Origin: Ruminococcus sp.
GTDB lineage: Bacteria > Bacillota > Clostridia > Oscillospirales > Acutalibacteraceae
Reading direction: 5' to 3'
DNA length: 64,000 nucleotides
Assembly (NCBI GenBank): GCA_022779485.1
Contig: JALFTC010000014.1
Coordinates: 62,001-126,000, forward strand
Made by a program: the position numbers and the translations under genes. The first letter of the stretch is position 1; each line of letters opens with the position of its first letter. The notes beneath the pieces were generated by a model. It ran no database searches and had not been told where the DNA came from. It saw only the letters and a program-made list of their open reading frames with translations. Positions 26,187-34,208 of the stretch are shown here, one piece after another.

Positions 26187-26363
26187 ATGCTTTCTTGGTT
26201 AATTGAAAATATTGCAACAATTATTGTGGGGCTTGTTGTGCTTGCTGTACTTGTGGCACTTGTGATAAGAATGATAAAGAATAAGAAAAAAGGAAAAACC
26301 TCCTGCTCCTGTGGTTGCTCCGGGTGTCCTATGAGTGGTAAATGTCATAAAGAAGAAAAGTAA
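26187..26363 (+). CDS. FeoB-associated Cys-rich membrane protein
   Basis: A 58-residue protein: one N-terminal membrane helix (about 3-26), a Lys-rich stretch, then a Cys cluster CSCGCSGCPMSGKC with five cysteines. This layout matches the small proteins encoded after feoB in many Firmicutes. A role in iron handling at the membrane is suggested by context but not proven. The ATG at 26187 is chosen because GAGGAG lies eight bases upstream; a GTG at 26181 is too close to it. It ends the feo transcript. Confidence 0.85.
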   Translation: MLSWLIENIATIIVGLVVLAVLVALVIRMIKNKKKGKTSCSCGCSGCPMSGKCHKEEK

Positions 26364-26379
26364 ATTATAGCAAAAATAC

Positions 26380-26402
26380 CGCCCCCTCGTTGTGAGGGGG
26401 CG
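26380..26402 (+). terminator. Terminator of the feo operon
   Basis: A 9-bp G+C stem, CGCCCCCTC / GAGGGGGCG, with a 5-base loop, followed by TTGGTTTT. Confidence 0.85.
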
Positions 26403-26447
26403 TTGGTTTTACTCCATAGAGTGACAGAATAACCTTTTACATTTAAC

Positions 26448-26612
26448 TAAGGAAACACTGATTAAATCATTTGCACAGATTGTACAGTCAGATTTTTTGT
26501 CGGTATGTTCAAAAAACCGCAGTAATACTGGCGTATTCCGAGGATTTTTTGGGCATACCGGCGGAAAATATGCGTACAAGATGTGTAAAGTGATTTATTC
26601 AGTGTTTCCCTA
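26448..26612 (+). mobile_element. Family B miniature element, copy B2 (165 bp)
   Basis: Begins TAAGGAAACACTG and ends CAGTGTTTCCCTA; terminal inverted repeats and internal palindrome as in copy B1, same orientation. Its right end overlaps the stop codon (TAG, 26610-26612 on the minus strand) of the BspA-like gene, so the element supplies that stop. Confidence 0.88.
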
Positions 26613-27761
26613 AATCGCAACGAACTTAAAGCCGTTTTTCTTGGCGTACTTGTGGGCGGTTGAGCCTTTTTTGCCTTTGATTGTAAAGCCTTTAATTTTT
26701 TCATATCCGTCATAGCCGTCGTCGGTATAGCCAAAGGCTTTTTCTTCAATACAGGTTACAGTTTTGGGAATTGTCACAGTTTTAAGTTCCAAACAACCGA
26801 AAAACTCAAATGCTTTTATTGTTTTTACATTTGCAGGTATTGTTATCTTTTCAAGCCAACCGCAATAGGCAAATACCCCATCTTCATACACTTTTGGAAC
26901 TACTAATTTTTCAACATAGTTACAATTTGCAAATGCCCAGTTGTATATTTTAAGATTTTTATTTGCATCAATATTAATCTTCTCCACGCTTTCGCAACCT
27001 GAAAAAGCGCTTTTACCAATTTTCACAATATTTTTTGGTATATTTATAGTTTTTAACTCCTTACAATCTGTAAAAGCAAAAGTTCCAATGTTCCTTAAAT
27101 TACCTGAAAAATCAACTTTTTCAAGGCGGGTTGAAAAAGCAAATGCCGAATTGCCGATAGATGTTAGCGTCTTTGGAAATTTGACTTCTTTTAGATATTT
27201 ATTTTCGTAAAATGTTCGTGTTGCAGTGGCTTTTACACCCTTTGGAATAGTATAGCTTGAACCCTTTTTTTCCTTCGGATAAAGCATAATCTTATCCATA
27301 GATTTTGTGAACAAAACTCCGGATTTGCTTGTGAAGTATTTGTTATTCTTTGGAACTTTTATTTTATCGCAAACGATACCTTCACGCAAGGGTGTATTGC
27401 TTATATACCTAACATTATTACCGAAACGAAATTCTTTGATTTTACATTCCAAAAATGCATCTCTTCCGATTGTCACTATGGTGTTTGAAATTACTACACT
27501 GTCAAATTTGTTCAATAAGGCAATACCTCTTGGAGAAAAAGCATAGTTGCTGATTTTTGTAACCTTATTGCCGTCAATTTCCTCCGGTAATTTCAGGTCT
27601 TTGTCCTTGCCGTAATACCTTGTAATAGAAATTGTACCGTCATCAAGAAACTTGTATGAGTAGTCCCCACTACGGATTTCCTTAGCCGATGCCGTTGGAA
27701 CAATAATAATTGCAGACAGCATCATAATTATCGTTAATGTTATTGATATTAGTTTTTTCAT
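26610..27761 (-). CDS. Secreted BspA-like leucine-rich repeat protein
   Basis: A 383-residue surface or secreted protein. A signal peptide (MKKLISITLTIIMMLSA...TASA) is followed by about ten LRR_5-type repeats of the pattern I-xx-xAFxxCxxLKTVxIPxxV, e.g. SVEKINIDANKNLK and LELKTVTIPKTVTCIEEKAFGY. The C-terminal cap is FTIKGKKGSTAHKYAKKNGFKFVAI. BspA-type repeats mediate binding to host matrix, other microbes or substrates; the ligand is unknown. AAAGGAGGG precedes the ATG. It is 37 bases downstream of a gene with a near-identical signal peptide, so the two are probably an operon. The stop codon is provided by a family B element. Confidence 0.88.
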   Translation of the reverse strand: MKKLISITLTIIMMLSAIIIVPTASAKEIRSGDYSYKFLDDGTISITRYYGKDKDLKLPEEIDGNKVTKISNYAFSPRGIALLNKFDSVVISNTIVTIGRDAFLECKIKEFRFGNNVRYISNTPLREGIVCDKIKVPKNNKYFTSKSGVLFTKSMDKIMLYPKEKKGSSYTIPKGVKATATRTFYENKYLKEVKFPKTLTSIGNSAFAFSTRLEKVDFSGNLRNIGTFAFTDCKELKTINIPKNIVKIGKSAFSGCESVEKINIDANKNLKIYNWAFANCNYVEKLVVPKVYEDGVFAYCGWLEKITIPANVKTIKAFEFFGCLELKTVTIPKTVTCIEEKAFGYTDDGYDGYEKIKGFTIKGKKGSTAHKYAKKNGFKFVAI

Positions 27762-27798
27762 AGTATGCCCTCCTTTCAGGCGAGAATAAATCTTATCG

Positions 27799-28872
27799 TC
27801 ACAGAGTGATTGACTTTACCTCTGACCATTGTCCGTATAAGAACTTATTACCGCTAAACCCAATGGAATAATTGTGTTCATCGATAGCTCCATATATTCT
27901 ATAAGTGGGCATATAGGTGTAATTCCTTATACGGATATAGTACCTTTTACCCTTTTCCATATTGTTTATTGTGCAAAGGTTAGTTTTTTCACCTTTTATG
28001 GTAGTTTTGACGCTAAAATCAGCAACCTCGCTATACTGAATTTCTGCATATGTGAAAGGAACATCGGAATTTATTTTAACCTGAGTATCGCTAACCTTAA
28101 CCAACTCGCTTATATGTTGCTTTGGAGGTTTTATGTTAAAAGAAAAAGCTATTGTACCGCTGTAATTTTCCTTGCCTTTAACAAAAACAAAACTTGTTCC
28201 CACCAGATAATTTTGTGAATATGTCAATGTATAATCCTTGTTTTTTTTAAGGATTGTGCCTTTGTTCTTCATAGTAACAGCAGGGGTTTTCTTTTTTCCG
28301 TCATAACTGAAATTTACATACAATTCGCCATCTCTTTTTAATTGTTTACCCACAGAATTATAAGCCTTTAAACCGTAACCGCTTAATTTATAATTATCAT
28401 CTAAACCAAAGCACAGAATATCTATATCGCCATACATCTTTTTATCGCCCACTAATTTATATACCAAGTTGTTTTTTACGGCATATTTATGGGCGTAAGA
28501 GTTTTTGTCACATATCACCGTTGCCAAAAAGCCTATTTTTTTGTAATCGCTGTGTATGGTTTTTGAAAAATTATTGTTTATTGATTTTACTGTTTTAGGT
28601 ATTCTGATTTTTCTGAAATGGTCATTGACACTCCATTTTGTGCTTATCCTTGTAACCTTGTGTCCGTCAAGCTTAGAAGGTATTTTCCAGTAATCGGAAC
28701 TATCACTTTTCCCAAAGCAAAAATCCACAACAGTTGCATTGCCGTTTTTGTCAACGGTATATACACAGTTTCCGCTTGTATATTCCTTAGCCTTTGCACT
28801 TGCTGTTGGGACAAAGCATAAAGCAGATAACAGCATTGTTGCAGTTAAAATAATAGATAACAGTTTTTTCAT
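27799..28872 (-). CDS. Secreted protein with BspA-like start and Ig/FN3-like domains
   Basis: A 357-residue exported protein. The signal peptide MKKLLSIILTATMLLSALCFVPTASA is a paralogue of its downstream neighbour's. Residues about 30-145 look like a shortened leucine-rich repeat region (VTRISTKW, IRIPKTVKSINN, then an AHKYAVKNNL cap). The next part (about 160-250) has the pattern PAVTMKNKGTILKKNKDYTLTYSQN seen in Ig-like repeats of Clostridia surface proteins. The last third (about 255-357) resembles a fibronectin type III module (YAEIQYSEVADFS, GKRYYIRIRNY). No sortase signal is present, so it may be secreted or loosely bound. AAGGAGG precedes the ATG. Confidence 0.8.
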   Translation of the reverse strand: MKKLLSIILTATMLLSALCFVPTASAKAKEYTSGNCVYTVDKNGNATVVDFCFGKSDSSDYWKIPSKLDGHKVTRISTKWSVNDHFRKIRIPKTVKSINNNFSKTIHSDYKKIGFLATVICDKNSYAHKYAVKNNLVYKLVGDKKMYGDIDILCFGLDDNYKLSGYGLKAYNSVGKQLKRDGELYVNFSYDGKKKTPAVTMKNKGTILKKNKDYTLTYSQNYLVGTSFVFVKGKENYSGTIAFSFNIKPPKQHISELVKVSDTQVKINSDVPFTYAEIQYSEVADFSVKTTIKGEKTNLCTINNMEKGKRYYIRIRNYTYMPTYRIYGAIDEHNYSIGFSGNKFLYGQWSEVKSITL

Positions 28873-29053
28873 AGTAAGACCTCCTTGCTGTATAACATTT
28901 ATTTCAATAATTTACTAAATTTAATTATTCCATCGGAAACGCTCCTTTTATAAAAAAGTGAAAAATTAACCCTTTCACTATATACAACAAAGAAAATTCA
29001 AAAAATGGGACAGATTTTTGAAAAAAATTTAAAAATTTTTTCTGCGTGTCTTT

Positions 29054-29884
29054 CTACCTACTCACATAGGCTATTCCGCAGGAGTTTGTTCCTATGTGAC
29101 TTCCTATTACTGCTCCGGCGTTTACAAGGCTGTGGTTGTTGATGTTGTAACCGGCTTCTATAAGTGATTCTTTCAGCACAACACCTTGGTGGTGAATGTG
29201 GGTGTACATAATGTGGAATGGGTATTTTAGGTCGGGCTTGTTGTGGTTAAGTCTGTGTATGATGTAGTTCATTCCCCTTTTCATACCAATGCTTTTGTGG
29301 GTCAAAACCACCTTGCCATTTTCCATAGTGATAACAGGCTTGATGTTGGCAACAGAGCCGATTTTCGCCTTTTGGGAGGATATTCTTCCGCCCCTTTGCA
29401 GAAAATCTATGTTGTCTATACAGGCATACAGCTTGATTTTGTGCTTTAGATTTTCAAGGCGGTTAAAAATTTCTGATGCGCATTTCCCCTCATTTCGCAT
29501 TTTTACCGCCTCCTCTACCAAAATTCTCTCTCCGGCAGAGGCACTCATACTGTCTATGATGTAACAGCTTTTGCGGTTTTTGGAAAAATATTTTACACTC
29601 TGATATGTTCCGCTTAGGTGTGAGGACAGAAAAATCCCCACAATTTGGTCGTTTGGCGGAATTTTGCTAAAGGTATCCTCAATCAGCTTTGGCGAGGGAA
29701 GGGAAGTCTTAGGGTGTGCGTCCTGCATAGTAAGAAGATTGTAAAAAATCCTCTTTGTCAAATTCACATTTTCCTTGTAGTGGACATTGCCAAAGGAAAC
29801 AGTCAGAGGTATAGACTCTATGTCCAGCAGAGATATTTCAAGGGGTTCAAAATCGGCGGCAGAATCGGTTATTATCCTTACCAT
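29054..29884 (-). CDS. DegV-family fatty-acid-binding protein
   Basis: A 276-residue soluble protein starting MVRIITDSAADFE, followed by IPLTVSFGNVHYKE, PKTSLPSP, GIFLSSHLSGTYQS and YIIDSMSASAGE. This is the standard DegV succession; its conserved Thr/Ser and His positions hold the carboxylate of a bound fatty acid. Firmicutes FakB proteins of this family present fatty acids to the kinase FakA; no FakA is in the window. The ATG at 29884 has TTGGAGGAA immediately upstream. An in-frame ATG 60 bases earlier has no site and adds a non-conserved tail. Most C-terminal parts (NSCGIAYV) are normal. Confidence 0.93.
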   Translation of the reverse strand: MVRIITDSAADFEPLEISLLDIESIPLTVSFGNVHYKENVNLTKRIFYNLLTMQDAHPKTSLPSPKLIEDTFSKIPPNDQIVGIFLSSHLSGTYQSVKYFSKNRKSCYIIDSMSASAGERILVEEAVKMRNEGKCASEIFNRLENLKHKIKLYACIDNIDFLQRGGRISSQKAKIGSVANIKPVITMENGKVVLTHKSIGMKRGMNYIIHRLNHNKPDLKYPFHIMYTHIHHQGVVLKESLIEAGYNINNHSLVNAGAVIGSHIGTNSCGIAYVSR

Positions 29885-29943
29885 AAAGTTCCTCCAAAAA
29901 GTGTTCTGTATATTATATTGCCCCGAAAAATCACCAATAATCA

Positions 29944-29973
29944 AAAAGCCTTGACCGTCAAGTCAAGGCTTTT
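29944..29973 (-). terminator. Terminator after NAD synthetase
   Basis: A 12-bp perfect stem, AAAAGCCTTGAC / GTCAAGGCTTTT, with a 6-base loop; on the minus strand it ends in five T residues. It lies 21 bases past the nadE stop. Confidence 0.82.
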
Positions 29974-29993
29974 GAGTTACTTTATTAAAGTTT

Positions 29994-31970
29994 TTACAGC
30001 TTTTCTACCTCGTCAAGCCAAATTCTTGCACTGGAATCCGTGGGCATTCGCCAGTCACCCCTTGGAGAAAGGCATACAGAGCCAACCTTTACGCCGTCAG
30101 GCAGACAGCTCCTTTTAAACTGCTGTGTGAAAAATCTTCTGTAAAATGTTTTCAGCCACTTTTTAATTGTGTCCTTGTCAAATTCACCCTTAAAGGCGGT
30201 ACAGGCAAGGCTGAAAATCTTTTCAGGCTTAAAGCCAAAGCGGAGAACATAGTACAGGAAGAAGTCGTGTAGAATATACGGTCCAACCTTTTCCTCTGTT
30301 TTTTGTGCGATTTTTCCGTCCTTTGTAGGTGGTAAAAGCTCGGGGGAGATAGGTGTGTCAATAATATCCTCCAAAATTTCCGTACCCTCTGCAAAGATGT
30401 TGTTCTTTGCAACAGCGTCAATCATCCACTTAATAAGGGTTTTTGGGATAGAGGCATTGACACCGTACATTGACATATGGTCGGCATTGTAGGTGCACCA
30501 GCCAAGGGCAAGCTCGGATAAATCCCCTGTGCCCACAACAATTCCTCCAACCTTGTTAGCTACATCCATAAGCACCTGTGTTCTTTCCCTTGCCTGAACA
30601 TTCTCGTAGGTGATGTCGTGTACATTTTCGTCGTGACCTATGTCCTTCATATGCTGACGACAGCTGTCGGCAATAGGGATTTCCATCAGGGTTACGCCAA
30701 GGGCTTTCATCAGGCTGATTGAGTTGTTGTAGGTGCGGTCGGTTGTGCCAAAGCAGGGCATTGTAACCCCCACAACATCTGTCATTGGCTTGTTCATTCT
30801 CTTTGCAGTTTCGGCGCATACAAGGAGAGCAAGGGTTGAGTCCAGTCCTCCGCTTACCCCAACAACCATTTTTCCGCCTATAACGGAAATTCGCTTTTTC
30901 AGTCCCTCAACCTGCATTGAGAAGATTTCCATACATCTCTTTAGCTTTTTGCTGTTGTCGGCAGGTACGAAAGGAGTTTTGTATACAGGGTAGTATTCGC
31001 CGTTTGACACAGAATCCTTTATTGGTTTATCTGTTTCGTCAATGTAAAATTCTCTTTTTTCATTAACAAAATTTGTATAGATATCTTCGTTGAATTTCTT
31101 GTAATATACCAGACAGTCCTTAAAGGACTTGTTTTTTCTGCGGTCAGCCCTTATTTTGCCAAGGTCTGTGTCGCAGATTAACAGGTAGTCGTTGTCGATA
31201 GTCTTTTGGTTTTCTTTTAGAATAGTTCCGTTTTCGCTGATGATGGAGTGACCGCTGTAAATCAGGTCTTGGGTGCTTTCTCCCGCACCTGCCGAGCAGT
31301 AAACATAGGTGCAGATGTTGCTGCCGCTAAACTGCTTTACCATTGAACGGAGATATTCACCCTTGCCGATTGTTGCGTTGCTGGCGGATAGGTTCAGTAT
31401 GATTTCCGCACCTGAAAGTGAAAGCATTGCTGAGGGTGGCACAGGCGCCCACAAATCCTCGCAGATTTCCACACCGAATTTGCAGTAGTCGTTGTCAAAA
31501 ATCATATTTCCGAAGCCTATGCACTTATAGCCGGCAAAGCTCATAACTTCAAAGGGCTGATTATTCAGGTCGGTGTTTGAGCTGAACCACCTTTTTTCGT
31601 AAAACTCGTTGTAGTTTGGCAAAAAGGTCTTTGGCACAATGCCCACAATGTCGCCCCTTGTAATTACAACACCGCAGTTGTAAAGCTGACCTTTATATTC
31701 TACGGGACAGCCAACAATAAATGTTCCGTACAGCTTTTTTGATTTTTCCGTAATGACTCTTACGCCATCTTCTGCGTTTTCAAGGAGTTCCTGCTGAAAG
31801 AACAAATCCTGACAGGTGTAGCCTGTTACGGAAAGCTCGGGAAATACGGTGATGTCCACCTTTTCCCTGTCTGCCATTTTCATCATTTTTATGTGTTCTT
31901 CAACATTCTTTTTGGTGTCTGCAACGGTTGTGTTAATCACAGCCGAGGCTACCCTTACAAAATCGTTCAT
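29994..31970 (-). CDS. nadE: Glutamine-dependent NAD(+) synthetase
   Basis: A 658-residue two-domain enzyme converting nicotinic acid adenine dinucleotide to NAD with glutamine as nitrogen donor. The N-terminal nitrilase-type glutaminase carries Glu45 (VFPELSVTGY), a Lys near 114 and the nucleophile Cys in GVEICEDLW near 175. The C-terminal ATP-pyrophosphatase domain has GVSGGLDSTLALL and the later GTGDLSELALGWCTY. Length suits the bacterial glutamine-dependent form, which makes its own ammonia. GGAAGTG precedes the ATG. It is monocistronic, with terminators on both sides. Confidence 0.95.
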   Translation of the reverse strand: MNDFVRVASAVINTTVADTKKNVEEHIKMMKMADREKVDITVFPELSVTGYTCQDLFFQQELLENAEDGVRVITEKSKKLYGTFIVGCPVEYKGQLYNCGVVITRGDIVGIVPKTFLPNYNEFYEKRWFSSNTDLNNQPFEVMSFAGYKCIGFGNMIFDNDYCKFGVEICEDLWAPVPPSAMLSLSGAEIILNLSASNATIGKGEYLRSMVKQFSGSNICTYVYCSAGAGESTQDLIYSGHSIISENGTILKENQKTIDNDYLLICDTDLGKIRADRRKNKSFKDCLVYYKKFNEDIYTNFVNEKREFYIDETDKPIKDSVSNGEYYPVYKTPFVPADNSKKLKRCMEIFSMQVEGLKKRISVIGGKMVVGVSGGLDSTLALLVCAETAKRMNKPMTDVVGVTMPCFGTTDRTYNNSISLMKALGVTLMEIPIADSCRQHMKDIGHDENVHDITYENVQARERTQVLMDVANKVGGIVVGTGDLSELALGWCTYNADHMSMYGVNASIPKTLIKWMIDAVAKNNIFAEGTEILEDIIDTPISPELLPPTKDGKIAQKTEEKVGPYILHDFFLYYVLRFGFKPEKIFSLACTAFKGEFDKDTIKKWLKTFYRRFFTQQFKRSCLPDGVKVGSVCLSPRGDWRMPTDSSARIWLDEVEKL

Positions 31971-32026
31971 ATATACACTTCCAAGGTTTTATTTAATTAT
32001 TATAATCATACTTGTTGTTTTTATTA

Positions 32027-32049
32027 AAGGGGCAGAAAAACTGCCCCTT
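32027..32049 (-). terminator. Terminator after the YARHG lipoprotein gene
   Basis: A 9-bp perfect stem, AAGGGGCAG / CTGCCCCTT, with a loop of five A. The T-run on the minus strand is interrupted (TTTAAT), so efficiency is uncertain. Confidence 0.65.
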
Positions 32050-32078
32050 ATAATTACATATTTGTACTACATAAAAAC

Positions 32079-32654
32079 TTATCTGTAATTTGACAGGAAG
32101 TTTTTGTTGTAGTTTTCGTAGTCGTTAAAGCTTTTTTCTGCCTCACTTTGGCTGTTGACAGTACCCTTGTACCAGGACTGGCTTTCGTAGTAAGCCTGAA
32201 TTGAGGCTGTTTTGAAGATATAGCCGTGGTGAGCGTAGATGTCGTTGATAACGCTTTGTACTGTGTCGGCAGAAAGACCAGCTACATCACTTTCGTCAAA
32301 GTATCTCGTTGATGCTCCGCTGTAATCAATGTAACCCACAGGAGCCTCTGTTGCAGGCTCATAGTACTGAGTTGTCGGCTCATAATAAACGGTGGTAGGC
32401 TCATAATATTCTGTGGTGGTAGGAGTTTGTGTTGCCTTTTTCTTTGTGGTAGAAGGCGCAGTTGCCTTTTTGGTGGTAGAGGTTTTATCTCTGAATGAAA
32501 ATGTTACTGATTCCGAAATTGAAATGGTAGGCTCCTTAAAGGTTGCCTGTGTGGTGGATTCTGAATCTGTTTTGCTTATGAAGTCACATCCTACAAATGT
32601 AAGGAGTGTAACAAATACCAGTAGTATTGGGAATGTTGTAAATAATTTTTTCAT
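32079..32654 (-). CDS. YARHG-domain lipoprotein with Thr/Tyr-rich linker
   Basis: A 191-residue exported lipoprotein. The signal peptide ends in lipobox TFVGC, so a diacylglycerol anchor near residue 23 is expected. A Thr/Lys-rich spacer and three near-identical YYEPTT/YYEPAT units follow (about 83-105). The C-terminal domain (about 125-191) has the signature INDIYAHHGYIF followed by YYESQSWYKG, which defines YARHG. The domain is extracellular and of unknown function; the linker could let it reach through the wall. AGGAGG precedes the ATG. It is upstream of nadE on the same strand, with a hairpin between. Confidence 0.88.
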   Translation of the reverse strand: MKKLFTTFPILLVFVTLLTFVGCDFISKTDSESTTQATFKEPTISISESVTFSFRDKTSTTKKATAPSTTKKKATQTPTTTEYYEPTTVYYEPTTQYYEPATEAPVGYIDYSGASTRYFDESDVAGLSADTVQSVINDIYAHHGYIFKTASIQAYYESQSWYKGTVNSQSEAEKSFNDYENYNKNFLSNYR

Positions 32655-32852
32655 AGTGACCTCCTATATAATTAATGGGTAATTAGCGTTATGACAAATT
32701 TCTACACCTTTACTTTACCAAATAACAATTATTTAGTCAATATTTTAAGATAATTATTCCAAAAATGTAATTAACACTTGTAATTTATACCCCAAATGTA
32801 TTAAAATCATATCAGTTATATTTTACTCAAGGATATACGGGAGGAAACAAAT

Positions 32853-34208
32853 ATGCATGTGGTTGTTATCGGTGCCGGTAAGATAGGAAAGTTCCTTATC
32901 AGCAGTCTTAGAGAAGAAGGCCATGATGTTGTTGTAGTTGATATAGACGAGCAAAGAGTTGACAGAATTGTTGAAGAGCAGGATGTTAACGGAATTTGTG
33001 GCAACGGAACTCATTATGATGTGCTAAGGGAGGCGAACATTCAAAACGCCTACCTTGTTATATCCACCACACTTTCTGACGAGATAAACATACTCTCTTG
33101 TCTTATAGCCAGAAAAATGGGTGCAAGACACGCTATTGCAAGGGTGCGTGGACCTGAATATGTCAATCAAATTGACTTTATGAAGAACGAACTGCGAATA
33201 TCAATGATGGTTAATCCCGATATGAGCGTTGCAAATGAAATATCCCGTATTTTGAAATTCCCTGCCGCCACAAATTACGAAACCTTTGCAAACGGCAGAA
33301 TTGATATGATTGAGGTTAAGGTCAAGGGGGATAACGACATAATTGACAAGCCTATATATGAAATTTCCCGTATGTACGGCAATCAGTTTTTGATTTGCGC
33401 TGTCTGCCGAAATGAAGATGTATTTATTCCAAACGGTAATTTTGTTATCCGTGAAAAGGACAGCATCTACATCTGCGGTTCACACAAGACCATTGAAAAT
33501 ATCCTAAAGGGAATGAAAATTCTCAAGCACAGGATAAAAAATGTTATGATAATAGGCGGTTCACGAATTGCCCACTACCTTACAATGATACTTATGAAAA
33601 TGGGTATGAATGTGACTGTAATTGAGAAGAATAGGGAAAGGTGCAAGTTCCTTGCAGACCATTTGCCTGACGCAAGAATTGTCCTTGGCAATTCCGCCGA
33701 CCACAAGCTTTTGATAGAAGAGGGCATTGCAAACAGTGACGCTGTGGTAAATGTTACCGACAGTGACGAGGGTAACTTCCTTGTGGCTATGTATGCCCAA
33801 AGCTTTAATGTAAAAAAGCTGGTTACAAAGATAAACGAGCCGGAGTTTTATCAGCTTTACAACAAAATTATGGGTGAAAGTGCCATATCTATGAGCCAAA
33901 TAACCTCTTCAATAATTGTAAAATATATGAGAGCCAAGCTTAATGCAGAGGGAGAGGAAATCAAAAATCTGTATAAGCTGATGGATGGCAGAATTGAGGC
34001 AATAGAATTTGTTGCACAGGGCAATAAGGACTATATTGGAGTTCCAATAAAGGAGCTTAAATTTAAAAAGGATATACTTGTAGCCGCAATCAGCAGAAAA
34101 AAGATGATTATTTTCCCCACAGGTGATGATACAATACAGGAAAATGACTCTGTAATTGTTGTTACAAAGGGCAAGGCTATTCGTTCATTAGAGGATATAT
34201 TTGTATGA
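32853..34208 (+). CDS. trkA: Trk potassium uptake regulator TrkA
   Basis: A 451-residue cytosolic regulator with two tandem RCK units, each a Rossmann NAD-binding domain plus an RCK_C lobe. The nucleotide motifs are VIGAGKIGKFL at the start and IIGGSRIAHYL near residue 230. An acidic residue ends each second strand (VVDID, VIEKN). TrkA gates the TrkH channel in response to nucleotide binding. GGGAGGAAA precedes the ATG. Its stop overlaps the trkH start by 4 bases, so translation is coupled. No c-di-AMP riboswitch was seen in the 198-base leader. Confidence 0.95.
   Translation: MHVVVIGAGKIGKFLISSLREEGHDVVVVDIDEQRVDRIVEEQDVNGICGNGTHYDVLREANIQNAYLVISTTLSDEINILSCLIARKMGARHAIARVRGPEYVNQIDFMKNELRISMMVNPDMSVANEISRILKFPAATNYETFANGRIDMIEVKVKGDNDIIDKPIYEISRMYGNQFLICAVCRNEDVFIPNGNFVIREKDSIYICGSHKTIENILKGMKILKHRIKNVMIIGGSRIAHYLTMILMKMGMNVTVIEKNRERCKFLADHLPDARIVLGNSADHKLLIEEGIANSDAVVNVTDSDEGNFLVAMYAQSFNVKKLVTKINEPEFYQLYNKIMGESAISMSQITSSIIVKYMRAKLNAEGEEIKNLYKLMDGRIEAIEFVAQGNKDYIGVPIKELKFKKDILVAAISRKKMIIFPTGDDTIQENDSVIVVTKGKAIRSLEDIFV

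Noticed and set aside
26462-26749. 95-codon minus frame beginning in the BspA-like gene and running through element B2
   Set aside because: Made by the palindromic element; out of frame with the real gene.
29645-30118. 157-codon frame opposite the DegV gene and the end of nadE
   Set aside because: Spans the opposite strand of two clear genes and a terminator; no protein features.
32655-32852. c-di-AMP riboswitch before trkA
   Set aside because: The leader is AT-rich and lacks the expected conserved blocks; only a weak promoter-like sequence is present.
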